DNA from: JASSUD01 sp031963445
GTDB lineage: Bacteria > Pseudomonadota > Gammaproteobacteria > Burkholderiales > Burkholderiaceae
Direction: 5' to 3'
DNA length: 64,000 nucleotides
Assembly: GCA_031963445.1 (NCBI GenBank)
Contig: JASSUH010000001.1
Location: forward strand, 1 to 64,000
Positions 1 to 7,633 of this stretch are shown piece after piece. Each line of letters opens with the position of its first letter. Positions within the stretch are counted from its first letter, which is position 1. The notes under the pieces are model-generated. The model searched no databases, was not told the DNA's origin, and worked only from the letters and a program-made list of their open reading frames with translations. A program made the position numbers and the translations under genes.

Positions 1-61
1 AAAAATAAAGCGGGTTAAAAATAATATTAGTAACTAGGATTAACTATAAATAGAGGGATTT

Positions 62-234
62 ATGGCGCTTGCTCAACAACTTGAACAAGAGGTCGTCTAG
101 ACACTGTGAAATTCTCGGTTTTGAACATGCTGAAAGAAGGTTTAACTCCAACGCAGATCATTAAATATACTGGTTTTGATAAAAACGAAGTGCTTAAAAT
201 TATCAAAAATAAAGATATAGATATTAGGATGTAA
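62..234 (+). pseudogene. Remnant of a PD-(D/E)XK (Rpn-type) transposase C-terminus
   Basis: Two short reading frames together resemble the C-terminal tail of PD-(D/E)XK nuclease-family transposases. The first (62-100) reads MALAQQLEQEVV and stops. The second, in another frame, reads on through NMLKEGLTPTQIIKYTGF and then a KNEVLKIIK helix to a stop at 232-234. The pattern 'MLKEGL, short helix, TGF/TGL, short helix' is typical of these tails. A frameshift separates the parts and the nuclease core is absent from the window, so this is a broken insertion element. Family assignment rests only on the short tail. Confidence 0.5.
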
Positions 235-299
235 TAACGCTACTTTGTTCAGCTAGCAAGCATTTTCCCCTTCAGCTTGTTAAGCTCTGATGCACTCGA

Positions 300-380
300 G
301 GCTAGGGGAAAGCGCATGAAGTAGGTTATTTTGCGCTTTGGCTTGTTCAGGAGAAGATATTTGTCGCTCGCTAGCCCTAC
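300..380 (-). pseudogene. Internal fragment of a second traG copy
   Basis: On the minus strand this stretch reads ASERQISSPEQAKAQNNLLH. The intact TraG in this window has ASERQMSAPEEAKARNNLLH at about 4819-4885, and the DNA also aligns with no gap. No start, stop or flanking traG sequence remains. It is debris from another copy of the conjugation operon and lies just beyond the end of the vapC gene. Confidence 0.75.
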
Positions 381-387
381 GGACAGG

Positions 388-777
388 TTAGCGTTGCTCA
401 ATATCGGTTTGCGAGAAGTCGTTGCCCACAAACAGTAATGGCTCATTAAGTGATTTAGCGAGTGCGTATACCGCACAGTCACCAAAATTGAGTTGAGATG
501 GGTGTCCTTGTCCCTTACCATATCGCTGAAAAGCTATATCGGCAAGACGAGCTTGCGTTTCATCGAAAGGCATAACGATGACAGCGATTTCTTCGAGGAA
601 ACGCTGTAGTTTCCCCGACATAGTGTGGTGTTCACGTGCGCGCACCACAATATTTGTTTCTAGGAGGCTGACCGCTGATATTCGACACACTTTATGCGCC
701 TCTAAGGCAGCAACGATACGCTCACGTTCTGCCTCTTCCTTTAGCCAAGACAATACAGCAGAAGTATCAATTACCAT
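388..777 (-). CDS. vapC: VapC-type PIN-domain toxin
   Basis: A 129-residue PIN-domain protein, the usual VapC length. PIN RNases of type II toxin-antitoxin systems cleave tRNA or rRNA using acidic residues that hold Mg2+. Visible landmarks are the N-terminal MVIDTSAVLSWL with the first Asp, a central Glu (LLETNIV), and C-terminal acidic residues in NFGDCAVYALAKSLNEPLLF and GNDFSQTDI. Nothing in the toxin looks broken. Its ATG overlaps the last codons of the antitoxin frame upstream (ATATGGTAA), the coupled arrangement expected of vapBC. The antitoxin carries an in-frame stop, so the toxin may be uncoupled, silent, or restrained by another antitoxin. Confidence 0.88.
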   Translation of the reverse strand: MVIDTSAVLSWLKEEAERERIVAALEAHKVCRISAVSLLETNIVVRAREHHTMSGKLQRFLEEIAVIVMPFDETQARLADIAFQRYGKGQGHPSQLNFGDCAVYALAKSLNEPLLFVGNDFSQTDIEQR

Positions 778-1031
778 ATGCCGTGCTCGTTGTAGCCTAG
801 AATGTCGTTACTGCTACGGTTATCAGCTGGAGTACGAGATGGCAGCATATCGACTTCGTGTGCTAGCTTGGCAAGCCGTTCTCATAGCGGCGGCTTTTTA
901 GTGACTAACCCACGCATACCCGCTAGAAACAGCAAGCTTTCACGGACTGCCTCTATAACACTGACACCTTCAGCCCTAGCGATTTGATGCGCCAGTTGCT
1001 CCATTTGTAAATCTTCAATCACAATAGCCAT
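771..1031 (-). pseudogene. vapB-type antitoxin with an in-frame TGA
   Basis: From ATG at 1031 the frame reads MAIVIEDLQMEQLAHQIARA and continues to KKPPL, then meets TGA at 882-884. The same frame then runs on without interruption as ERLAKLAHEVDMLPSRTPAD to GYNEHGIW and a natural TAA overlapping the vapC start. VapB antitoxins of this type have an N-terminal DNA-binding part and a C-terminal toxin-binding tail. CGA to TGA is the simplest explanation, because related proteins have Arg at that point. The 49-residue product would keep the DNA-binding half and lose the toxin-neutralising half. Confidence 0.8.
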
Positions 1032-1271
1032 ATTTTTCTCCCCTTATTTATGAGTATGGCAAACATTTCAGGGCAGCAAATAAAGCGGCCACTTAAACTT
1101 AAAGCTCCTGAATACAAGAAGGTTCTGTTAAATTGACCATGCAAATTTATACAAGGTCAACAATTCAAGCAATAAAATCAGCCCCACGCGCATAATTCCA
1201 ACGACTAGGATGAGTCGCAAACAAGCGGACAAACTATCGTAAAAGATTAAAAAATTAGAAAGAAAGCCACC

Positions 1272-1343
1272 ATGAAGCGCCATGTCCTCAACATATTTCT
1301 GCTTGGCATACTGCTTTTAGGCCCAACCTCCCTTGCAACATAA
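1272..1343 (+). pseudogene. Truncated duplicate of the membrane protein gene at 3609
   Basis: The frame reads MKRHVLNIFLLGILLLGP and ends after 23 residues. The intact gene at 3609 begins MKRHILNIFLLGMLFLGY, so the two starts are clearly homologous at DNA and protein level. Only the first transmembrane segment survives here. As at 3609, a traG 3' end on the opposite strand follows a few hundred bases later (1648-1705), so the spot once had the same convergent gene order. Confidence 0.7.
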
Positions 1344-1393
1344 TTAAGTATATAAACGCATATAAAACTATGTATTGAAAGTTGGGAGCCACT

Positions 1394-1633
1394 ATGAATT
1401 CAATTCGTTGGAATGCCACTGTATCTGCCGATACTGACCGCTCTGTCCGCATGTTTATTGCTGCAAAGCGCGGTATTCGCAAGGATGGCCTACCTTGCTT
1501 CATCGAGGAGGCTGTACGTGCGTATCTTTTAGAATTATCGGCCAAGCAGGCTAAAGCAGCTAACGCGGATGTGAATGAAGTTGATATGACAGCTGTTGTT
1601 GCAGAAGCAATGCAATGGGCGCGTGAACACTGA
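1394..1633 (+). CDS. Ribbon-helix-helix antitoxin-like protein
   Basis: A 79-residue protein starting MNSIRWNATVSADTDRSVRM. A short basic beta-strand (SIRWNATVS) followed by two helices (DRSVRMFIAAKRG and LPCFIEEAVRAYLLEL) fits an RHH/CopG-like antitoxin of the XACb0070 type. The start at 1394 is preferred over an upstream TTG because GGGAG lies at normal spacing. Its stop overlaps the ATG of a tiny frame that begins like a PIN toxin but is cut after 15 codons, so the partner toxin is lost. It may remain as an orphan DNA-binding protein. Family call is moderate. Confidence 0.6.
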   Translation: MNSIRWNATVSADTDRSVRMFIAAKRGIRKDGLPCFIEEAVRAYLLELSAKQAKAANADVNEVDMTAVVAEAMQWAREH

Positions 1634-1680
1634 TGTGTGTTGCTTTAGATAGCAATGTTATAGCCACGTACCACCGCTAG
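1633..1680 (+). pseudogene. Start of a PIN-domain toxin, cut after about ten codons
   Basis: The frame overlaps the antitoxin stop as TGATG and reads MCVALDSNVIATYHR before a stop. MCVALDSNV is what the first strand of a PIN toxin looks like (the first catalytic Asp is in LDSN). From codon seven on the DNA is traG 3'-end sequence, which indicates a deletion or recombination joined the toxin to traG debris. Confidence 0.5.
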
Positions 1681-1705
1681 GTAACTACCCGTTCTGTCTT
1701 TTCCC
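1648..1705 (-). pseudogene. 3'-end fragment of a traG copy
   Basis: The minus strand reads RTGSYLAVVRGYNIA, matching RAGSYLTAIRGYNIA near the C-terminus of the intact TraG (about 4046-4100). It overlaps the last codons of abiEii, whose final residues RQNG are written in this traG-derived DNA. It is a separate piece from the traG fragment at 300-380: the two are in the wrong order to be parts of one collinear gene. Confidence 0.7.
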
Positions 1706-2710
1706 TTCCTTATTGATAACCACCTCTAAAGTGCGCAAACAATCGATAAGGGTGTCAAAAAATGGTGGGCTTCCTATAAACATGCCTGCATCAATCATAA
1801 GTTGGAAATCTTTACGTAATGCAGACAGCACCGTTTCGTTCGGCAGTAAGCGCAATTGGCCCACAAGACAGGCATCATAGTTAGCATAGCTGGCGTTGTA
1901 GAAAACTTTTTTATGTTTGATCACATCAGCCAGCAAACCGCGATCTGCCAATGCGTTCTGCCCGATTGCAAGGTTAGCCAGCATGGCTAAGTCGTACCAA
2001 TGACGTGATAAGCGTTCGCTATTAGATCGAAATTCACCACGCTGACATTCCACATGCATCAACGTAGCTTTTTCCCAAAACGTGCGCATAGGCGATAGCA
2101 CCTTTACTTGAGAGCGGGGGAAATCGAGTGCGGTGATGTGCTTTGCGATATCTGGCTGCACCTCATATTCTTCATTCGGCTCGGTAATGTTCCTCCCTCC
2201 GAACTCAATCAGCACACTATTACCAATATAGCTACCAGGGGCCTCGAACACACTGGGGTAGTACACGCGCAGTTGCTCGCCATCACTGCTGACCGTGACT
2301 TTATAGCTGTCTGGGGTGAATTCAGCAGCGAGTTTCTTATGAAAATACGGCGCTATGACCTGATGGACATGATCACGTACAAAAAGCTTGAGTTCCTCAC
2401 TAAACTTCTTCAGCTTGGTTTTTGATACATCCTTAGCAAATGGGTCAAAAGTGCTATCTAAGCCGCGATAGTCTAGTGTGATATCTACATCCTCAGAGAA
2501 CCGGGCAATAGCCCCGAAAACTTTAGACAGCGAAGTGCCACCTTTGAAGGCCATCGGTAGCCTATCAGGCATAGTAAACAGAGCCTGCAAAACCCAACAT
2601 ACCCATACGTCTTTTTCAAGAATGGTAGGCGAACGAGACAATTGTGTAGCAAGGCCACGTAAGATTTGAGAGCGCTCAGTAGATGAAAGGTGCAAAAAAG
2701 ATTCAAGCAT
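1685..2710 (-). CDS. abiEii: AbiEii nucleotidyltransferase toxin
   Basis: A 341-residue protein of the AbiEii/AbiGii family, the toxin of the type IV AbiE toxin-antitoxin and phage-defence system. Members are DNA-polymerase-beta-like nucleotidyltransferases that act on tRNA or nucleotides. Motif 1 is visible as FKGGTSLSKVF with the acidic pair FSEDVDITLD shortly after (about residues 57-80). A later conserved block is SPMRTFWEKATLMH, with a Lys expected to be catalytic. The length is normal for the family. It overlaps the upstream antitoxin gene by 8 bases, so translation is likely coupled. The last few codons lie in a traG remnant, so the extreme C-terminus may be chimeric; the catalytic part looks intact. 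Confidence 0.88.
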   Translation of the reverse strand: MLESFLHLSSTERSQILRGLATQLSRSPTILEKDVWVCWVLQALFTMPDRLPMAFKGGTSLSKVFGAIARFSEDVDITLDYRGLDSTFDPFAKDVSKTKLKKFSEELKLFVRDHVHQVIAPYFHKKLAAEFTPDSYKVTVSSDGEQLRVYYPSVFEAPGSYIGNSVLIEFGGRNITEPNEEYEVQPDIAKHITALDFPRSQVKVLSPMRTFWEKATLMHVECQRGEFRSNSERLSRHWYDLAMLANLAIGQNALADRGLLADVIKHKKVFYNASYANYDACLVGQLRLLPNETVLSALRKDFQLMIDAGMFIGSPPFFDTLIDCLRTLEVVINKEGKRQNG

Positions 2711-3329
2711 GTAAACCTACTACGCTTCTTCTATATTGAGACATAACATTACTCATCCATGCAGGCATGACACTGGCCGCGGATTTGAGTATCTCGAATT
2801 CCTCGCTCGAGAGCTTACGTTGAATTTTTTCGATCAGGGATAGGGTGACTTCTTTCTTACCGAGATACCACATCGCAGCCAGAGCTAATCCGGCTGGCCG
2901 ACCTGCGAAAGCCAACTTGCGCTGACAAACATGCTGCAAACGAATTTCCAGCGTACCCATTTGAATCCGTCTGGACGGACCGGATGTGGAAAATACCGTT
3001 TGAATCGGAACTTGGGTAGTCAGCTCCAATTTGCGCGCAGCTTCTGCACCATGAACTTGAACAATAGCACCAGTAGTTTTGGCAATCGTTTCTGCTACTT
3101 TCATCGGCTCTGGCATCACTTTACCTACAAAGCGGCTCACTTCAGGGCGCACATAGACACCACGAGTTACGCGCTCGATGATTCCCGCTTTAACTAGCCT
3201 GGAAAGATTTTGATCAACAGACGCACGTGTACCGCATTCCAAGAGAATGTTCGGGGTAAAAGGCTCTCCGAATGGCATTTTCTCGATGCGCTGGCGGATC
3301 AATTTGACAGTTTTGATAGTCATATTCAT
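2703..3329 (-). CDS. abiEi: AbiEi-type antitoxin and autorepressor
   Basis: A 208-residue protein upstream of and overlapping abiEii. The N-terminal winged helix (roughly residues 20-65: FTPNILLECGTRASVDQNLS and LVKAGIIERVTRGVYVRPE) matches AbiEi/DUF6088 antitoxins, which bind their own operator and stop the toxin transcriptionally. The C-terminal part forms the antitoxin domain. Two starts are possible, 3329 and 3323 (MNM). A 10-base inverted repeat sits right on the start region and is the obvious operator. The pair is complete, in contrast to the broken modules beside it. Confidence 0.82.
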   Translation of the reverse strand: MNMTIKTVKLIRQRIEKMPFGEPFTPNILLECGTRASVDQNLSRLVKAGIIERVTRGVYVRPEVSRFVGKVMPEPMKVAETIAKTTGAIVQVHGAEAARKLELTTQVPIQTVFSTSGPSRRIQMGTLEIRLQHVCQRKLAFAGRPAGLALAAMWYLGKKEVTLSLIEKIQRKLSSEEFEILKSAASVMPAWMSNVMSQYRRSVVGLHA

Positions 3330-3349
3330 GTATGAAAATATACATGAAT
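3324..3349. promoter_or_regulatory. Candidate AbiEi operator (inverted repeat)
   Basis: ATTCATGTAT at 3324-3333 and ATACATGAAT at 3340-3349 are perfect inverted 10-base arms around a 6-base spacer. They overlap the start of abiEi. AbiEi antitoxins are known to repress their operons cooperatively at inverted repeats, so this is the natural binding site; the binding itself is inferred. Confidence 0.6.
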
Positions 3350-3608
3350 TTCTGACAAATTAAAAGAACAATCACCTTTCTAATAACCTCATTGAGTACA
3401 AAAATAGCTGCTGAGGAACAGATATGACATGCTTTTACTTCTTGATATATGCCGTATACCCCTCAAAAGATCAATAATCCGGTAATACAACCGATGAGAA
3501 AAGCTCAGTAGAATATTAATAATGATTAGAAGTATCTTTTTAGTAGGCTGATCGCTCCAAGGACGCATAAACTACTTAAAAACACAGAAAAGCGCGCACG
3601 GCGACATC

Positions 3609-4016
3609 ATGAAACGTCATATTCTCAACATATTTTTACTTGGCATGCTGTTTTTAGGCTATGTCATGGTAGCTAATACTGCCTTTGGATGGGTGGTAAT
3701 GGCCGTGCCGCTCGTAGTATGGGGGAGACGCCCTTTAATGCTAATTCATAAAAATAGTTGGGCAGCAGTCTTATTTTGGATAGGCATTGTTTGGCTGAAA
3801 TGGCAGATAGCAGTAGCGATTTTTGTATTATTTTTTGTAAGCAAAAAGATATCTAAAACAAAAAACTGGCTCAAAGAATTACAAGCAAATATGCCAGAAG
3901 AAAGTGCCTACATTGGCGATGAGCATATTAATACAGAGGACAATAATTGGGGTAAAGGTTGGCGTAAGCCTTGGAGGACTGGACTCTGGAATAAGAAATG
4001 GGGCGATTACTACTAG
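3609..4016 (+). CDS. Small membrane protein of unknown function
   Basis: A 135-residue protein that I do not recognise. The N-terminal two thirds are hydrophobic, with about three membrane segments (residues 6-22, 25-42 and 52-78). A Lys-rich stretch (KKISKTKNWLKEL) and a polar, Trp- and Asn-rich tail (WGKGWRKPWRTGLWNKKWGD) follow. It converges with traG and overlaps its 3' end by 4 bases. A truncated duplicate of its first 23 codons lies at 1272. The consistent pairing with traG suggests it belongs to the conjugative element, perhaps as an accessory or entry-exclusion-like protein, but no function can be assigned. Confidence 0.6.
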   Translation: MKRHILNIFLLGMLFLGYVMVANTAFGWVVMAVPLVVWGRRPLMLIHKNSWAAVLFWIGIVWLKWQIAVAIFVLFFVSKKISKTKNWLKELQANMPEESAYIGDEHINTEDNNWGKGWRKPWRTGLWNKKWGDYY

Positions 4017-7000
4017 TGCATAGTTTTTGAAAAATGGAAACTTCGATTAGCAATGTTATAACCACGTATAGCTGTTAGGTAACTACCCGCTCTATCCCCA
4101 GCCCTCGTCGAATTCTGCAGTACATTCACCAGCTTGTCAGTAAATCCCTCATTCACTTTGCTCAATACGGGATTACCTCTAGCATCTAGTTGAGCAGCGC
4201 CATCACTCTTTCTTTCTGCATATTCCATCCTGAGATTTTGCACAGCTTGCGCCATCCTGCCTGGGTCAGTGTCAAAGGATTCAGCATAGACAGCCGCTTG
4301 AGTATCCGTTAACCCATAACGATTTTTTGCTACAGCATGCAAGGTTTCTTTAAACTGCGTACCGTACTGCTGCATAAAAGCCTGTGCTTTATCCGCTCCC
4401 CCCTCAGTGGCAGAAGCAAACGCAGCCGCATAAAAGGCACCTCGCTGCTCCAATGTCATTTCTTTGGCCGCCCCTGATAAATCAGAACCTCCAGCCAGCC
4501 ACTTTTTAGTTTGATCATAGCCTGTCACTGCTGCTCCGATAACATTGCGGCCTAGCTTGGCGCTGCCCGTCATTAGCGAACCTGCCCAACCCGCTGCTTC
4601 TTGCACAGCTTGATCGCCTTGCTGTGTGGCTGCGATAAACTGCTCTCTTTGTGCAGGGGTGAGATGGCGTAATTCCTCCATGCTATGCGCAAAGGTGCGA
4701 GCACTTTCAGCCCCTCCTGCAATTAAAGCACCTCCCGCTTGCTCTGCCCGACGTTTTAACCAACCTGTTGAGTTATCCCAGGCTCCCCAACCTGATGCGC
4801 TCCAAGACATAGGTGGTAACGCATGAAGTAAGTTATTTCGTGCTTTTGCCTCTTCAGGAGCAGACATTTGCCGTTCGCTGGCTTGTGCTTTAGCTTGTAA
4901 ATCTGTCAACTGACTTTGATGTTCTTTTTGTACCATTGAACTACGAGTAGGCAACTGATCAACTTCTGCGCTAGGGTTAGTTTCCACGGTAGCCGCAACA
5001 GTAGAGCGCAAATCAGAGGGAATAGCTGGCCCATTTCCCAACGCGCCTTCAATCTCTGAGCGTTGCATATCCGCTTTCGGTTTTTGAAGATGCTGATTAG
5101 CTGCAGGATGACTATCAAAGCTAGTATTCCGCCCTCCAGCCAAATTGATAGCTTGCAATGCAGCTTGAAAGCCTGTTAATTCCTCGCCTGGCGCATAATG
5201 ACTTGTATTTGTTAAAGCAGTAAGACGCGCTGCTGCCTGTCCTACTCTCGGATTCATACCGTAGGCTTGATAACGCTTTTCTAACTCAACCGATTCTTGG
5301 CGCACCCCTTGATTGGTATGACGAATGAAATAGTCATTTAAAGATGTATTGGCTTCAGGCGTGTTTGCTACCGCTGCCCCAAGAGTTTTGAAGTCGGTAT
5401 TTGTCATGGCTCCCATTTGGTTTTGCAACTGACTCATCTGGGTAAAAGTATCAGAAGCAGACACAACTTCGGAGGCGGCTTTTGATAGGTTGCGGGAAAG
5501 CGTATCGCCCCAAGTTTGACTAAAGCGTTCGCCGTGCTGCCGCTTAAAACTCTCTGCCAATTGATTCGTAAATCCTTGCGAATCTGATTGATCAAAGCGC
5601 ATACCCTTCATAAACTGCGAAACATCGGTAGCGCTCCATTGAGATTGATCAGTAGCAGCAGATTCTGCCTTTCCAGCTATCTTAGCGTCTAGATTTAAAC
5701 CAACACCTGCTTTAGCTTTTACGCTAGGCGTAACCGAACCTCCACTTGCTTTATTTGCTAAAGCGGCAAATTTTGTCCCTACCAACGGCATTACGGCATC
5801 AACACCTGCACTTGCCCCTAACGCCCCAGAAAGCTGCGCAGTAATCGCCCCTTTCACCGCATCAGCATGAGAGTCATCAACTTGGAACTTATCCATGAAG
5901 CCTTTCGCTTGCTGATTGACGAATTGACTCTGCGCCGTATGTTGCGAAGTAAAACTGCGCCCGATATCCGATAAGCGCGCATATGCTTTCTCTTGACTGG
6001 CACCTTCGACTAGTCCCCGACTTAATACGTTTTGAAAGGCTTCGGATTTTTGATGCTGAAGCGTGCTGGCAGAACTCATCCCTGACGCTAAGGACGATCC
6101 TAAAGACAACGTACTAATCATGCCCTCCGCCCCACTAGCAATCGCACCACTAAACGGGCTATGGCTAAACGCAGGTTGACTCATCATGACTGGCCCTTGT
6201 CGTAGTAGATCAGGAGATTGCACTTTTTGATCGATGTGCTCCGCTCCAGTCACTTTTCCAGCAAGGCCAGTCATCGCATAACTGGAACCTGTCACGACAA
6301 AAAATGAAATAACAGGGGTAGCCGCTGCCAACATGCCGCCTGTCGCAATCCAGTTCTGCAAAATTTCGCTGGACGAAGCCAACGCATACATTGAGTTCAA
6401 TCCTGATGCGCTATAGCTCGCCATTTCGTTTGATGCTGCGGTATGAACATACAAGTTGATAATGGAGAGCACGGGCATCCAAAGCTGGATCCACAACAGA
6501 ATTTGCACATATTTACCTGCCAACTGAGCCCCAAAACTCCCCAAAACGATCATAAAAGCGAGAATCGGTGTAATCGCATACACAAACCCCTCAAAGAAAG
6601 TCAGCATCGGACGCACTGAGGTCATAAACATCGACTGTTCAGACGCCCACCGTGTATTACGCTGCTGAATCGCCTGATTGACCATTAAAGCTGAGCTAAA
6701 GTCCTGAAAATCCTGATACCGCCCCGCCGCTGCTTCAGCATAGAGGGGTTCGAGAATCGCGGTTTTAAGATATTCGGTTGCGCTGGTCGTGGTGGCGCCC
6801 ATCGCTTGCAGCGCGTCGCCAACCTCACTCAGCACATTTTTGTCAGCAGACAGATTGGTACCCAAGACATGACGCAGCGCCTCGATAACCGGCTGACTAT
6901 TCAAATGACTCATCGCTGCATTGAGCGCAGTAAAGCCTTCTGTGCAAGTCGTATCTTCGCCTTGGGAATTCGAGGAGGAGAGATAAAGTCTCGTGCCGTA

Positions 7001-7630
7001 CAACTGAGAGTTGAATTTAAGCGCAGCGTCTATTGGACTGTTCATCAAACTGTCTAATGACATTTGGCTAAGATCAATTTTGGTGAGCGTGCATTCACGG
7101 ATATAGTTCTCCCATGAATGACGAACATCGACATAGCCGCCGCCATTGGCTTGATTTAATGCAGCGAAAATAGCGGAGTCATAGCTACGGCGGCGTACAT
7201 CGTTGAGCAATTTCAGCGTTTCTGCAAAGTGTCGTTGGGTCACGCTCGGAACGATAATTCCATACCCTGTCTCAAATAATTTAGCCGCGTTATAGCCTAT
7301 ATTTGAGATAACGCCTCCTGCAAAGCCTATCCCTATCGGCGCTCGACTCACGACACGCACATCGCCTGTATAAGCATCCTCAATCGTGATCGTGGTGGTT
7401 GGGCCAAATAAAATGGCATAGAGCAGCCATCCCGTAAACACTTGCTGAAACGGCACCCCTCTGGCCCCACCCTGGAATATTGACTGAAACGCGATAAAAA
7501 ACGCGCTAAGCAGTAGCCCAATACTGACCATCTGCTTAAAGTCGCCTGTCCCCGTAATCATGGAAACAGCAATCAGCACTTGCTCTAAAAAGGCCGCGTC
7601 CCCGATGGAATATAAGGTGAAAGTAGACAC
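4013..7630 (-). CDS. traG: TraG, mating-pair formation and stabilisation protein
   Basis: A 1205-residue inner-membrane protein of F-type conjugation systems. In the family the N-terminal membrane part helps pilus assembly and the long periplasmic C-terminus stabilises mating pairs. The N-terminal 450 residues carry several hydrophobic segments (for example ISIGLLLSAFFIAFQSIF near 37-55 and FVYAITPILAFMIVLGSF near 350). The rest is soluble, Ala/Gln-rich and low in complexity, as is usual for TraG. It is the last gene of the traF-traH-traG operon and starts 4 bases after traH. Two fragments of other traG copies lie at 300-380 and 1648-1705. The order matches SXT/R391 and IncC elements. Confidence 0.93.
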   Translation of the reverse strand: MSTFTLYSIGDAAFLEQVLIAVSMITGTGDFKQMVSIGLLLSAFFIAFQSIFQGGARGVPFQQVFTGWLLYAILFGPTTTITIEDAYTGDVRVVSRAPIGIGFAGGVISNIGYNAAKLFETGYGIIVPSVTQRHFAETLKLLNDVRRRSYDSAIFAALNQANGGGYVDVRHSWENYIRECTLTKIDLSQMSLDSLMNSPIDAALKFNSQLYGTRLYLSSSNSQGEDTTCTEGFTALNAAMSHLNSQPVIEALRHVLGTNLSADKNVLSEVGDALQAMGATTTSATEYLKTAILEPLYAEAAAGRYQDFQDFSSALMVNQAIQQRNTRWASEQSMFMTSVRPMLTFFEGFVYAITPILAFMIVLGSFGAQLAGKYVQILLWIQLWMPVLSIINLYVHTAASNEMASYSASGLNSMYALASSSEILQNWIATGGMLAAATPVISFFVVTGSSYAMTGLAGKVTGAEHIDQKVQSPDLLRQGPVMMSQPAFSHSPFSGAIASGAEGMISTLSLGSSLASGMSSASTLQHQKSEAFQNVLSRGLVEGASQEKAYARLSDIGRSFTSQHTAQSQFVNQQAKGFMDKFQVDDSHADAVKGAITAQLSGALGASAGVDAVMPLVGTKFAALANKASGGSVTPSVKAKAGVGLNLDAKIAGKAESAATDQSQWSATDVSQFMKGMRFDQSDSQGFTNQLAESFKRQHGERFSQTWGDTLSRNLSKAASEVVSASDTFTQMSQLQNQMGAMTNTDFKTLGAAVANTPEANTSLNDYFIRHTNQGVRQESVELEKRYQAYGMNPRVGQAAARLTALTNTSHYAPGEELTGFQAALQAINLAGGRNTSFDSHPAANQHLQKPKADMQRSEIEGALGNGPAIPSDLRSTVAATVETNPSAEVDQLPTRSSMVQKEHQSQLTDLQAKAQASERQMSAPEEAKARNNLLHALPPMSWSASGWGAWDNSTGWLKRRAEQAGGALIAGGAESARTFAHSMEELRHLTPAQREQFIAATQQGDQAVQEAAGWAGSLMTGSAKLGRNVIGAAVTGYDQTKKWLAGGSDLSGAAKEMTLEQRGAFYAAAFASATEGGADKAQAFMQQYGTQFKETLHAVAKNRYGLTDTQAAVYAESFDTDPGRMAQAVQNLRMEYAERKSDGAAQLDARGNPVLSKVNEGFTDKLVNVLQNSTRAGDRAGSYLTAIRGYNIANRSFHFSKTMH

Positions 7631-7633
7631 GCT

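Noticed and set aside
578..987. Plus-strand ORFs opposite vapBC
   Set aside because: They lie antisense to clearly recognisable toxin and antitoxin frames.
4626..4826. Plus-strand ORF inside traG
   Set aside because: Antisense shadow of the Ala/Gln-rich TraG C-terminus; no ribosome binding site or homology.
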